From Bacillota bacterium (GTDB lineage Bacteria > Bacillota > Clostridia > Acetivibrionales > DSM-1351): a stretch of 55,450 nt of DNA. The stretch is from positions 1 through 55,450 of the forward strand of contig JAEYWA010000217.1 in NCBI GenBank assembly GCA_023431385.1, given 5' to 3'. Numbering within the stretch: the stretch's first letter is position 1; every line of letters starts with the position of its first letter. Of this stretch, positions 1 through 8,586 are shown piece by piece. The translations under genes were made by a program, and so were the position numbers. The notes under the pieces were generated by a model. It had not been told where the DNA came from. It worked only from the letters and a program-made list of their open reading frames with translations, and searched no databases.

Positions 1-126
1 GCTTGCGGTTTAGCGAATACTGAAGGAAGAAGAATATCGGAAAGCTGTGTGCGGGAGAATCGCATGCACAGTTTGATGAAGGGGAAAGAGGGAAAAGATA
101 TTAATTTTCCCTCCGACCTACTCTAC
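1..126 (+). mobile_element. 3' end of a group II intron (domains V and VI)
   Basis: A domain V-like hairpin lies at about 42-75: stem CTGTG/CACAG, a two-base TG bulge (65-66), then TGCG/CGCA closing a GGAGAAT loop, preceded by the GAAAGC context usual for bacterial group II introns. It is followed by a domain VI-like hairpin, GAGGGAAAA (88-96) with TTTTCCCTC (105-113), and by the typical clostridial 3' terminus CCTACTCTAC ending near 126. The intron body and any reverse transcriptase/maturase gene lie upstream, outside the window. The exact splice site is inferred from the consensus ending. Confidence 0.75.
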
Positions 127-127
127 A

Positions 128-160
128 GCATAAGTATAGCATAAGTATAGCGTAAGTTTA
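128..160. repeat. Three 11-bp direct repeats after the intron
   Basis: GCATAAGTATA occurs twice in tandem (128-138, 139-149), followed by a degenerate copy GCGTAAGTTTA (150-160). It sits directly beyond the intron's 3' end, in the exon or target side. No coding potential is visible between here and 268. Confidence 0.7.
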
Positions 161-271
161 TCATGTGCAACATATTCGAAATTAAAAGGATAAGCTTGAT
201 TTAAATTAATTTGATAATAATCGTCGAGAAAATAAAGCTTTTTAATGTTATATTGAATATGAGGTGAGTTG

Positions 272-1108
272 ATGCCAAGAGATCAGAATCTGATAAGGGC
301 TTTGGAATATATCGACAGGAACATTACCCGGGACATTTGTCTTTTCGATTTATCCAGAGAAGCGGGATTTTCGGTACCACATTTTTATCGTTTGTTTAAG
401 AGATTAACCGGAGATACCGTGGGGGAATACATTCTAAGACGAAAAGTGGTTATGGCAGCTGAGGATTTAGCAGCCGACAATAAATCCGTATGCAGAATTG
501 CCTTGGAATATGGTTTTGAATCACATGACGTTTTTACCCGTGCATTTAAAAGGGTATATGGAATAACTCCTAACAAGTACCGCAGTGGCAAACCACCGCC
601 TCTGAAAAGATTATCTTTAATTGAGAGTACCACAACTTCAAATGAGCATCAAATGAATTATAGTGTTTTGCAAGGTGAAAGTTTTTATGTTGTCGGCATG
701 GAGTGTATAGCGACAAAATGGGACGGTGATGGGGCTATTGGCAGACTGTGGAGCGATTTTTTATCTCGTCTTGATGATATAAACTCAGTGTCCTGTCCCA
801 TTATTATGTACGGTATATGTGAACATGAAACCTGTAATAATGAGAACTTGAAATATATGGCTGCAATAGGAGTAGATTCTACAGATAAGATTCCTTCAGG
901 TATGTCTGCAAGGAGAATAAGGTCACAAACCTTTCTTCAGGCCAGGGTTCCTGTAACTGTAAGCATACCCGATGCCTATACAGGGACAATCGGGTATGCA
1001 AAAAGTCTGGGCTATGAAGTAGATGAATACGATAATATTGAAGTTTATGGTCAAAACTTTCAAGACCCTGACTATAACAGCTTTAAGTTATTAATACCGA
1101 TTAAGTAG
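272..1108 (+). CDS. AraC-family regulator with GyrI-like effector domain
   Basis: The N-terminal ~105 residues form an AraC-type double helix-turn-helix; the second motif is the classic IALEYGFESHDVFTRAFKRV, ending in ITPNKYR. Residues ~125-279 look like a GyrI/AraC effector-binding domain, as in the Rob/SoxS-like and BmrR-like ligand sensors. The DNA-binding half comes first, which is the usual order for this subgroup. I take ATG 272 over the in-frame TTG 269 because GAGGTG (261-266) is correctly spaced. A transglutaminase-like gene follows 70 bp downstream on the same strand and may be co-transcribed. The ligand is unknown; such proteins commonly sense drugs or cationic molecules. Confidence 0.85.
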   Translation: MPRDQNLIRALEYIDRNITRDICLFDLSREAGFSVPHFYRLFKRLTGDTVGEYILRRKVVMAAEDLAADNKSVCRIALEYGFESHDVFTRAFKRVYGITPNKYRSGKPPPLKRLSLIESTTTSNEHQMNYSVLQGESFYVVGMECIATKWDGDGAIGRLWSDFLSRLDDINSVSCPIIMYGICEHETCNNENLKYMAAIGVDSTDKIPSGMSARRIRSQTFLQARVPVTVSIPDAYTGTIGYAKSLGYEVDEYDNIEVYGQNFQDPDYNSFKLLIPIK

Positions 1109-1178
1109 ATTACTTATTGAGATTAGCCATAAAGATTACCGATTATAATTACCATAAGTAGATTGGAGGGGTATTGTA

Positions 1179-2156
1179 TTGATTTACGACATATTAAAAT
1201 ATTACAGTGAACCGGGGAAAATTACCGGTCTTGGAAAGTACAAAGAGTTTATTGAATGGCTGCCTGAAAGTCCTGAGGTTATTTATCAAGTAGTTCAGGG
1301 TTTAATTGTACATGATATGTGGGTCGGGCTTTATGGAGAGAGTTATAACTCAGACCATGAGTATCCGCAGAAAACGGCTTACATGGAGGATTTGCTTGAT
1401 AAAGCCCTTGAAATAGACAGTTCCAGCCTTGCAATTCCACGGCATCCTCGTAACAGGGTAATTGCATGCTGCAGGGAGTTTGCTACATTAATGTGTGCAT
1501 TCCTGAGAGCTAAAGGAATACCTGCCAGAAGCAGATGTGGCTTAGCAGTATATTTTGGTTGGGTCGGGAAATACGAAGACCATTGGATTTGTGAGTATTG
1601 GGACGGCAGCAGATGGGTTATGGCTGATCCCCAGCTTGATCCGTTTCAACAGAGTTATGTTACTAACTTTGGACTGAAAGGCATTAATGATAACTTTACA
1701 GAAAAGAATATCAAAGAAAAAATAGAGAGGATTAAACAGTTTACACCCCGCGACCTGAAGCCTGATGAATTTATCACTGCGGGACAGGCATGGAGACTAT
1801 GTCGTGAAGTTAATGCCAGCCCAGAGGATTTTGGTATTAGCTGTCCAATCAGACCTGAATGGGGTATTGAATCCTTGTATGGTCTTTGGTTTATTAGAGG
1901 TCAGCTGCTTAGGGATTTTGCATCGCTGAACAAAATCGAAACAGTTCCATTTCTTGTCAGAATATGTAATGGGTTGGACTGGAAGCCCTGGCGACTGGTT
2001 TATGCAAAGGACAGTGACCTCTCAGAAGAAGATTTTGCTCTGTTGGATGAAATCTCACAGCTTACTTGCAGTGCAGAAGAAAACTTTAGCAAGATACGTG
2101 AGCTGTACAGGAAAAATACAGATTTATCTGTACCTGAGGAGATTATAGCGAGATGA
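1179..2156 (+). CDS. Transglutaminase-like cysteine protein
   Basis: This 325-residue cytosolic protein carries a transglutaminase-like core with a readable catalytic triad: Cys98 in the helix RVIACCREFATLMCAFLRAKG, His135 in EDHWICEYW, and Asp150 in WVMADPQLD. Families with this core act as peptidases, amidases or transamidases; the substrate here is unknown. There is no signal peptide. The start is TTG 1179, supported by GGAGGGG at 1165-1171. The C-terminal ~150 residues match nothing I recognise, but their conserved-looking Trp-rich segments suggest a folded domain. It may be a target of, or partner to, the AraC/GyrI regulator just upstream. Confidence 0.75.
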   Translation: MIYDILKYYSEPGKITGLGKYKEFIEWLPESPEVIYQVVQGLIVHDMWVGLYGESYNSDHEYPQKTAYMEDLLDKALEIDSSSLAIPRHPRNRVIACCREFATLMCAFLRAKGIPARSRCGLAVYFGWVGKYEDHWICEYWDGSRWVMADPQLDPFQQSYVTNFGLKGINDNFTEKNIKEKIERIKQFTPRDLKPDEFITAGQAWRLCREVNASPEDFGISCPIRPEWGIESLYGLWFIRGQLLRDFASLNKIETVPFLVRICNGLDWKPWRLVYAKDSDLSEEDFALLDEISQLTCSAEENFSKIRELYRKNTDLSVPEEIIAR

Positions 2157-2169
2157 CCACATAGTTTAG

Positions 2170-2800
2170 TTACTTTTCCCTTTCCCTCCTGAACTCAGTA
2201 GGAGTTGTATTACTATATGTTTTAAACACCCTGTTAAAGTTTCTTATGTTGTCAAAGCCACACTCCAAAGCAATATTCGAAATACTTTGGTCAGAGCCTG
2301 TTAAAAGGCTCTGTGCCATATTTATTCGGAGTTTGTTAACATAATTATTAAACTGTTCACCTATTTTATGATTAAACAGCCGGGAGATATGGAACTTGCT
2401 GAAGCCTAGATCTTTTGCTACGCTTTCCAGAGTAATATTTTCACAGAAGTGACTACCGATATATCTCAACAGCTTTTGAATTGTAGTATCATGAAGCTGT
2501 TTTCCGTCCTTAAAAACAAAATAATTATCCAGCTTTCCAAATATTGAATAGAGAAGCCCTTTAATAACAAATTCATTCCTGTCAGTTAGTCCTTCCTCCA
2601 TAACCATTTTGAGTAAGACTTTTACATCGGCATGGTATGTTCCATCTACAAAAAAAATCATTCAGGGTCTTACCCATACGCTCATTGAAATATCCCATAA
2701 TAATGTCAGGGGAAAAAATAAGTATCATTAGCTTGGATTCTCCGGTACTGCTATAGCAGTGTATATCATTGGGAAAGCATACGGCAATATCACCTAAATG
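2170..2800 (-). pseudogene. Broken AraC-family regulator (frameshift and lost 5' end)
   Basis: Reading the minus strand from ~2800, the sequence starts mid-domain with a typical AraC cupin segment (LHLGDIAVCFPNDIHCYSS). It continues through FNERMGKTLNDFF, then changes frame at a T8 tract (about 2650-2657) and resumes as VDGTYHADVKVLLKM. An intact C-terminal AraC double HTH follows (LESVAKDLGFSKFHISRLF ... IALECGFDNIRNFNRVF) to the stop at 2170. One T too many restores nothing upstream because the 5' end is missing: at ~2795-2800 the gene runs straight into a GH3 gene fragment of the opposite strand. From the internal ATG at 2661 a 163-residue protein containing only the HTH domain could still be made. 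Confidence 0.8.
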
Positions 2801-4167
2801 AAGTGCTTAAAAAGGAATGGGATTTTGACGGCTTTGTAATGAGTGACTTCTACTGGGGTGTCAAGGATACCGTTGAAGCCGCAAACGGCGGTCAGGATAT
2901 TGAGATGGCACATACAATGTACTTCGGAGATAAATTAGTTCAGGCAGTAAAGGATGGTCTTGTACCCGAAGAAAAAATAAATGAGTCTGCACTGCGTATA
3001 ATTCGTACCTTACTGGCATTTACTAGCCAATATGAAAAAGAGGGCGACACTTCTGTTTTAGCCTGCAAGGAGCATATTTCACTGGCTCTGGAAAGTGCAA
3101 GAAAGGGAATAACACTGCTGAAAAATCAGGACAATGTTCTTCCATTAAATAAAAAACAGACTAAGAAGCTCCTTGTCCTTGGAGCATTAGGAGAATTGGA
3201 ACCCATAGGAGACCATGGTTCCAGCTGGGTGAGACCTCCGTATATTATTTCACCAATTCAAGGACTGAAAATGGTTTCACCGGATACAGAAGTTATTTAT
3301 GACAGAGGAGATGATCATGAAAAAGCTAAAGCCCTTGCAAAAGAGGCTGATGCTGTAGTCTTTGTTGTAGGCTACGATCACAACGATGAAGGAGAATTTG
3401 TATCAGAGGATGAAGCAGCAGGCTATACCGGTACAATGGGAGGAGACAGAAGATTCTCTCTAGGCCTTCACCAGAATGAAATTGATCTGATAAAAGCTGT
3501 TGGGCCTGTCAATAAAAATTCTGCCGCAGTATTAATTGGTGGCAACATGATTATGATAACCGAATGGAAGGACTGCGTTAGCTCTATACTTATGGCCTTT
3601 TACCCGGGAATGGAAGGTGGAAAAGCATTAGCCGAAATCCTGTTCGGTGATGTTAATCCAAGCGGAAAGCTTCCATTTGTTCTGCCATATAACGAGAGTG
3701 ACCTGCCTCAAGTAGACTGGGATACAACCAAACAGCATTATGATTATTATCATGGATATACAAGGCTTGAAAAAGAAGGTGTTAAGCCGCTTCTTCCTTA
3801 TGGCTTTGGCTTGTCCTATACAACCTTCCAGGTATCTGATGCTTCCTTTGCAGTTGATGGAGATAAGGTATCTGCAACCTGTAAAATAAAGAATACCGGT
3901 AACGCTGAAGGTACTGAAGTGCTTCAAACGTACGTTGGTTTCAGTAAATCTTCTATAGATAGACCTCTGAAGGTTCTCAGAGGATTTACCAGGGTAAGCC
4001 TGAAACAGGGCGAGGAGAAGGAAGTAACCATAGCCTGCCCTGTTGAGAAGCTGTGCTTCTTCAATGGAAAAACTAATAAGATGGAGCTTGAACATATGGA
4101 ACATGAGGTATATATCGGAACCAGCTCCCAGAACGAAGATTTATTAATGGGTACGATAAAGCTGTAA
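2794..4167 (+). pseudogene. GH3 beta-glucosidase, N-terminal half deleted
   Basis: The reading frame enters a glycoside hydrolase family 3 protein in its middle: LKKEWDFDGFVMSDFYWG, where the Asp of SDF is the usual GH3 nucleophile. It continues through the complete GH3 C-terminal alpha/beta sandwich (GITLLKNQDNVLPLN ... FYPGMEGGKALAEILFGDVNPSGKLP) and a fibronectin-III-like end. About 250 residues of the (beta/alpha)8 domain expected before this point are absent. A GTG at 2803 would allow a 454-residue product, but it has no good ribosome binding site and lacks most of the active-site barrel, so it is unlikely to be active. The break coincides with the 5' break of the opposing AraC gene. Confidence 0.85.
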
Positions 4168-4509
4168 TAAGTTGTCCTAGTTTTCAGACCTATTTAAATT
4201 AATAGCTCCTTCCTGACTAATGTTAACATAAAGTTGGGGAGGAGCTTTGCTGTAAAAATGATATGATATAACAGTAATAAGGCCTGATATAGCACTACAG
4301 CAAGAAGGACTGATGAGAGGAAGGTTTGATATAACATTATTGTAATAATAACTGAGAGTTGACAATTATTCAGCATTCATTTAGTATAATACTTTGTGTA
4401 AAAGAGAATAAGCAAAGGCTGCTGTTCTGTTGTATAAATAGTGCTGTTTACCTAGCTGCCATATTGATCCAGGTAAATAGCAAAAATATTGATAAGGAAA
4501 GTGTAATAT
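4168..4509. other. Intergenic region, no gene seen
   Basis: This AT-rich stretch holds no convincing gene. It contains an imperfect 10-bp hairpin at 4204-4246 that may end the GH3 remnant's transcript. A 7-bp inverted repeat (TTTACCT ... AGGTAAA, roughly 4448-4478) lies shortly before the methyltransferase start; its function is unknown. Confidence 0.4.
4204..4246 (+). terminator. Possible terminator after the GH3 remnant
   Basis: AGCTCCTTCC (4204-4213) can pair with GGGGAGGAGCT (4236-4246) around a 22-nt loop, with one G-T pair. The following T-run is short (TTGCTGT), so it is a weak candidate. Confidence 0.35.
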
Positions 4510-5211
4510 ATGTTAATACCATCAAACCTTGTAAATGAACACTTTGATGACCGGTATTTCGATGTGGTTAATGCGTTGGACGAGGCTCAACAAATATATT
4601 TCAGGAACAATAATCTCACTGAACGGATTAAGACAGCATCAGAAGCTGATACCTCCTTTGTAATTGGTGAAACGGGCTTCGGAGCAGGCCGTGTGGTAAT
4701 TTCTCTTATGGAATTCCTGGAAAAAAGTTGTTTGAAAAATACTACAATAGAATATAATTCTGTTGAATTGTACCCTATGAGTCATGACCGGATGCTTAAT
4801 ATACTGAATGGATTCAGAGAGCGGGTTGGTGAAAAGATAGATTTACTTGTGGAAGCATATCAAAACATTGATATTTCTGTAGGTGGCTGGCATACGATGA
4901 GTATTCTGCAAGGCTTTGGAAGGATATATATTAACCTGTATATAGGTGAAGCACTGGACATGGTGAAGGATTTGAAGAAGCCTTGCGATGTCTGGTTCCT
5001 TGACGGTCACAGTCCTAAAAAAAATCCTTTAATATGGAGACCTGAATTACTTATGGAAATAGGTAAAAAGACAAAACCAGAAGGTACCTGCGCTACTTTT
5101 ACGGTTGCAGGCGTGGTAAAGAATGCGCTCAGGGAAGCAGGCTTTACGCTGGAGAAACTTCCCGGATGCGGCGGAAAAAACGAAGTATTGCACGGGATAA
5201 AAGGCAAATAA
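4510..5211 (+). CDS. MnmC-type tRNA methyltransferase domain protein
   Basis: This 233-residue single-domain protein matches the methyltransferase half of MnmC. It has HFDDRYFDVVNALDEAQQIYFRNNNLTERI at the N terminus, the SAM-binding GETGFGAGR loop (~residues 57-65), and CDVWFLDGHSPKKNPLIW followed by ATFTVAGVVKNALREAGF. The family methylates the aminomethyl group at the tRNA wobble uridine (mnm5(s2)U). The FAD oxidase half found in the Escherichia coli protein is absent, as in stand-alone MnmD/MnmC2-type enzymes. The start is ATG 4510 with AAGGAAAG upstream. It ends tail-to-tail with a tRNA-dihydrouridine synthase gene, a second tRNA-modification function. Confidence 0.85.
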   Translation: MLIPSNLVNEHFDDRYFDVVNALDEAQQIYFRNNNLTERIKTASEADTSFVIGETGFGAGRVVISLMEFLEKSCLKNTTIEYNSVELYPMSHDRMLNILNGFRERVGEKIDLLVEAYQNIDISVGGWHTMSILQGFGRIYINLYIGEALDMVKDLKKPCDVWFLDGHSPKKNPLIWRPELLMEIGKKTKPEGTCATFTVAGVVKNALREAGFTLEKLPGCGGKNEVLHGIKGK

Positions 5212-5226
5212 GTTAGAAAATACTGT

Positions 5227-6192
5227 TTACCAGAGTGGAGTCTCGTTCCATGCTGATGAAGAATCGAGGATTTTGTTTATGACATGTAAATAATTCTTCG
5301 AGGAATGGCATTTTTTAATATTCTTCATCAGTTTTCCGTCACTGTCAGTGTGAACAGACATATACGACCAGAACTCTTTCATTTTATCAAGTAAATGCTT
5401 TTCTCCCGATAATACACTCTTATAATAGTCATAAATATCATCATGAAACTGCTTTACCATTTTCATTTTTTCCTCTGAAGAAAAAGTGCTCCCTTTAATT
5501 TCAGACGGTAGAAACGGATTGCAAAGTGCTCCTCTGCCAAGCATAAAGCTTGATATATCAGGTTGTTGCCGGTTAATACCAGCAAAGTCGTCATAGGAAA
5601 ATATATCCCCGTTGTAGGTTACATTATGTCTACATGCTGAAGCAAGAGCTTTAAAGGAATTCAAATCAACACTGCCTGTATACATTTGTATACCTGTCCT
5701 GGCATGTATAATTATTTCACCAAGAGGATATTGATTCAATATTTCAATAACACGCATACCTTCTTCAGGGTTATTCAGTCCGAGTCTCATTTTTACTGTT
5801 AATGTATAGGAAATATCATGGCAAACAACTTCAAGAAAGCTCTTAATCATATCATTATACGGAAGGATGCCTGAGCCCTTTTTCTTATTAGTTACCATGG
5901 GGAAGGGGCAACCAATATTCCAGTTTATTTCCTTATAACCCATATCTGCTATAACAGAAGCAAAGAGCCTGAAATCGTTTCCGTTATTTCCAAGAAGCTG
6001 TGGTATTAATTTTACAGCCAGATTATTATGCTCTGGAAGAATGTCCTTTAATTGGGAAGTACTAATTTTTTTATTTTCGGCTGTAGCTATAAACGGTGAA
6101 TAATATGCGTCAATTCCTCCAAAAATCCTGTCAAACGCGTTTCTGTAAAATGCTGTTGTCATTCCTTGAATGGGTGCTAAAAAAAGATTCAT
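5227..6192 (-). CDS. tRNA-dihydrouridine synthase
   Basis: The protein is a Dus-family flavoenzyme that reduces uridines in the tRNA D-loop. Visible signatures are the start NLFLAPIQGMTTAFYR, INWNIGCPFPMV with the catalytic Cys region, the TVKMRLGL strand, IIIHARTG with the FMN-binding His/Arg, and VTYNGDIFS. Its length of about 320 residues is normal for the family. I prefer ATG 6192 to the upstream GTG 6207 because the GTGGAG around 6202-6207 then serves as the ribosome binding site. The particular target uridine cannot be read from the sequence. Confidence 0.88.
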   Translation of the reverse strand: MNLFLAPIQGMTTAFYRNAFDRIFGGIDAYYSPFIATAENKKISTSQLKDILPEHNNLAVKLIPQLLGNNGNDFRLFASVIADMGYKEINWNIGCPFPMVTNKKKGSGILPYNDMIKSFLEVVCHDISYTLTVKMRLGLNNPEEGMRVIEILNQYPLGEIIIHARTGIQMYTGSVDLNSFKALASACRHNVTYNGDIFSYDDFAGINRQQPDISSFMLGRGALCNPFLPSEIKGSTFSSEEKMKMVKQFHDDIYDYYKSVLSGEKHLLDKMKEFWSYMSVHTDSDGKLMKNIKKCHSSKNYLHVINKILDSSSAWNETPLW

Positions 6193-6387
6193 ATACTTGA
6201 ACTCCACTACTGTAAAAATAAATTCATCCTCAATAATATATAGTTATTTGAATAAATTCAATATCTTTTTTTAATGATATAAATTTATTAATTTGATATC
6301 TACTTTAATAAAAATTTCTAAATAATTTTTGTATTTATGTAAATACTAAACATTGGTAGATACTATAAAATTTAGGAGGTTTTAAGC

Positions 6388-7035
6388 ATGAGAAATAAAA
6401 AAATATTAATCGCACTAGTCTTAGTACTTACAATTTCTATGTTTACAGGTTGTGCAAAAAAGGATAATATGCAGGGGACCGCAACACAAACTACAACACC
6501 AACCACATCGGCAGTTACCACAGCTGGAACCACTGCGGCTGGTACAACTGCTGCAGCAACGACCCCTTCGGCAGGTAAGCCTACTACTGATGCAATAAGT
6601 TCAGCGTCAATCGTAAACAGCCAGGACGCCTTTGTAAAGGCAATCGGTACTAATGGTACATGGATAATATGCTTGACAAAGGATTTGACCCTTGATAAAG
6701 ATATATCTCTTGATGGTGAGTACAAGAACGGAAAGAAGGATAGTGCTGGAAAAGATATAATACAAAGAAAAATTGCATTGTATTCTCAGGATGCAAACCG
6801 TAACATTACTGCAAGATATACCTTGAAAGCACCTAAGTTTACCATAAACAGTCTGGAGGCAAGCATTCAGCATGGAACCTTCAAAGGTGACCTATATGTT
6901 AACGTAAAGAATTTTCAGCTTGTTGACACTTTAGTGGAAGGAAATGTTTACTTTACTTCTGAGGAAATTAAAAAGTCCTTTAAAATGGATGACAAGAGTA
7001 AAGTAACTGGCAAGCAGGAAGTTAAGAAATCATAA
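6388..7035 (+). CDS. Lipoprotein with Thr/Ala-rich linker, unknown function
   Basis: The first ~20 residues are a lipoprotein signal (positive start, hydrophobic core, lipobox FTGC with Cys22), so the mature protein should be lipid-anchored to the outer face of the membrane. A low-complexity Thr/Ala linker (~residues 30-64) follows, probably a spacer through the wall. The last ~150 residues form a domain rich in beta-strand-like segments (NSLEASIQHGTFKGDLYVNV) that I cannot assign. The start is ATG 6388 with AGGAGG just upstream. The gene is monocistronic and ends at a strong terminator. Confidence 0.75.
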   Translation: MRNKKILIALVLVLTISMFTGCAKKDNMQGTATQTTTPTTSAVTTAGTTAAGTTAAATTPSAGKPTTDAISSASIVNSQDAFVKAIGTNGTWIICLTKDLTLDKDISLDGEYKNGKKDSAGKDIIQRKIALYSQDANRNITARYTLKAPKFTINSLEASIQHGTFKGDLYVNVKNFQLVDTLVEGNVYFTSEEIKKSFKMDDKSKVTGKQEVKKS

Positions 7036-7056
7036 AACTGGTTTGGATAGCCGGAA

Positions 7057-7102
7057 CGTAATACAAAAAAAGCCGTTTATCTACGGCTTTTTTTGTATTA
7101 CG
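7057..7102. terminator. Bidirectional intrinsic terminator
   Basis: A perfect 20-bp inverted repeat, CGTAATACAAAAAAAGCCGT (7057-7076) and its complement (7083-7102), encloses a 6-nt loop. A T-run is present on either strand. It separates the convergent lipoprotein gene and alpha-galactoside transporter gene. Confidence 0.92.
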
Positions 7103-7145
7103 ATACTCAGGTTTTTCAAGGAGTGTTACTATATTCTAGGACAAT

Positions 7146-8516
7146 TTATGTCTGATTGATTTCATTCTTACTTGCCCCCTCTGAGATCTCAGACACTATC
7201 TTATCAAACATTTCCTTATCTATCTTGTACTTTGAGCGATAGATCAGATACCCCGCCACAATAAATACCAGCGGAAGTATCAGCATGGCCAGCTTCATTA
7301 TCAATAAGCCGGTGTCTGTCACATCTTCAGGTGTGGCGGCAGAGTTTATTCCCGACAGGATAAGTGTAATGCCTACAATTCCGTTTGCAATAGCTCCCCC
7401 AATTTTATTGATCAGCGGCTGAACTGAAAAGGTAATACTTTCATTGCGCCGTCCCAGCTTCCACTGCCCGTATTCTACGGTATCTGCCAAAAACATTAGC
7501 ATCAGCAGCTGAATAAAAGCCTCGCCTATGAACAGCAGTACGCCTGCAATTCCAATAGGGAGCATATTCATCGGAGAAATAAAGAAAATGATGTAGCCCA
7601 GAAGTACCAACACCGTCGAAAGAGCATACAACTGTTTCCTGCTGAACCTCTTCGAAAAAACAGGAAAGCAGCTGAGTGCCAGCAGCTGTGACACGCCCAG
7701 GATTCCTGCGAAAACCGAATACATGTTTTCATTTTTAAAGGCATACTTAAAGAAGTACACTCCAAAGCTGGTGGTTGTACAGTAGCCGATCATAAACAGT
7801 GCCATTGCAATGGCTGTATACAAAAGCTGGTCATTTTTGAAAAGTACCCAGAACAACTCCTTTAATGAAGTGCTTTCCTGCTTTTTGTAAAAAGTACGGT
7901 CTTCTTTTACACCGAACAGCGTGAAGCATAAAAATGCCCAGGTTATAAGTACAATAACTGCCGCCAGAATAAACCAGGCCGATTTATCTCCTCCGAGAGC
8001 ATTGGTTATGGGGAGAATACCTACAACAATAATATACATTCCCACATTAGCGCAAATACGGGCAAAGGAGCCTATCCTTTCACGTTCCTTCTGATTATAA
8101 GCCAGGGAGGGTAACATGGACCAGTAGGCTATATCATTTGCCCCGTAGGTTAAATCCCAGGCGAGATAGATAATGACAAAACATATTACAAAACCGATAC
8201 CTGTTAGTCCGAAATCAGTAAATAACAATACTGTTAAGATACCTCCAATGATTCCTCCTATGGCTATCCAGGGTTTGAATTTCCCATAGCGGGAGTGTGT
8301 GTTATCCACCAGAATTCCCATAATTGGATCATTAACTGCATCAAAAATTCTAAGGATGGTAAGTGCTCCCGTCATATACCACATTGTGGAGTCAGGTAAA
8401 TCAAGTATTTCGGTCAGGTAGAAAAGCAGGTACATGCTTACAATGGAATAAAGCATATCTCTTCCTACTGTGCCAAGGCCGAAGAAATAACGGTTTCGCG
8501 TTACATTACTACTCAT
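7146..8516 (-). CDS. GPH-family sugar:cation symporter
   Basis: This 456-residue polytopic membrane protein has about 12 predicted hydrophobic segments. It shows the GPH (MelB/XynB-like) signatures: NRYFFGLGTVGRDMLYSIVSMYLLFYLTEIL at the N terminus, DAVNDPIMGILVDNTHSRYGKFKPWI in the first loop, and DTVEYGQWKLGRRNESITFS in the second half. It lies 70 bp downstream of a GH36 alpha-galactosidase gene in the same direction. Uptake of melibiose, raffinose or other alpha-galactosides is therefore the likely role. The start is ATG 8516 with GGGAGG. Confidence 0.88.
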   Translation of the reverse strand: MSSNVTRNRYFFGLGTVGRDMLYSIVSMYLLFYLTEILDLPDSTMWYMTGALTILRIFDAVNDPIMGILVDNTHSRYGKFKPWIAIGGIIGGILTVLLFTDFGLTGIGFVICFVIIYLAWDLTYGANDIAYWSMLPSLAYNQKERERIGSFARICANVGMYIIVVGILPITNALGGDKSAWFILAAVIVLITWAFLCFTLFGVKEDRTFYKKQESTSLKELFWVLFKNDQLLYTAIAMALFMIGYCTTTSFGVYFFKYAFKNENMYSVFAGILGVSQLLALSCFPVFSKRFSRKQLYALSTVLVLLGYIIFFISPMNMLPIGIAGVLLFIGEAFIQLLMLMFLADTVEYGQWKLGRRNESITFSVQPLINKIGGAIANGIVGITLILSGINSAATPEDVTDTGLLIMKLAMLILPLVFIVAGYLIYRSKYKIDKEMFDKIVSEISEGASKNEINQT

Positions 8517-8586
8517 AACTCAAGCCTCCCAAGATAATTTATATAAAAACAATAAATAATGATATTTTGTATAAAACAATAAACAA

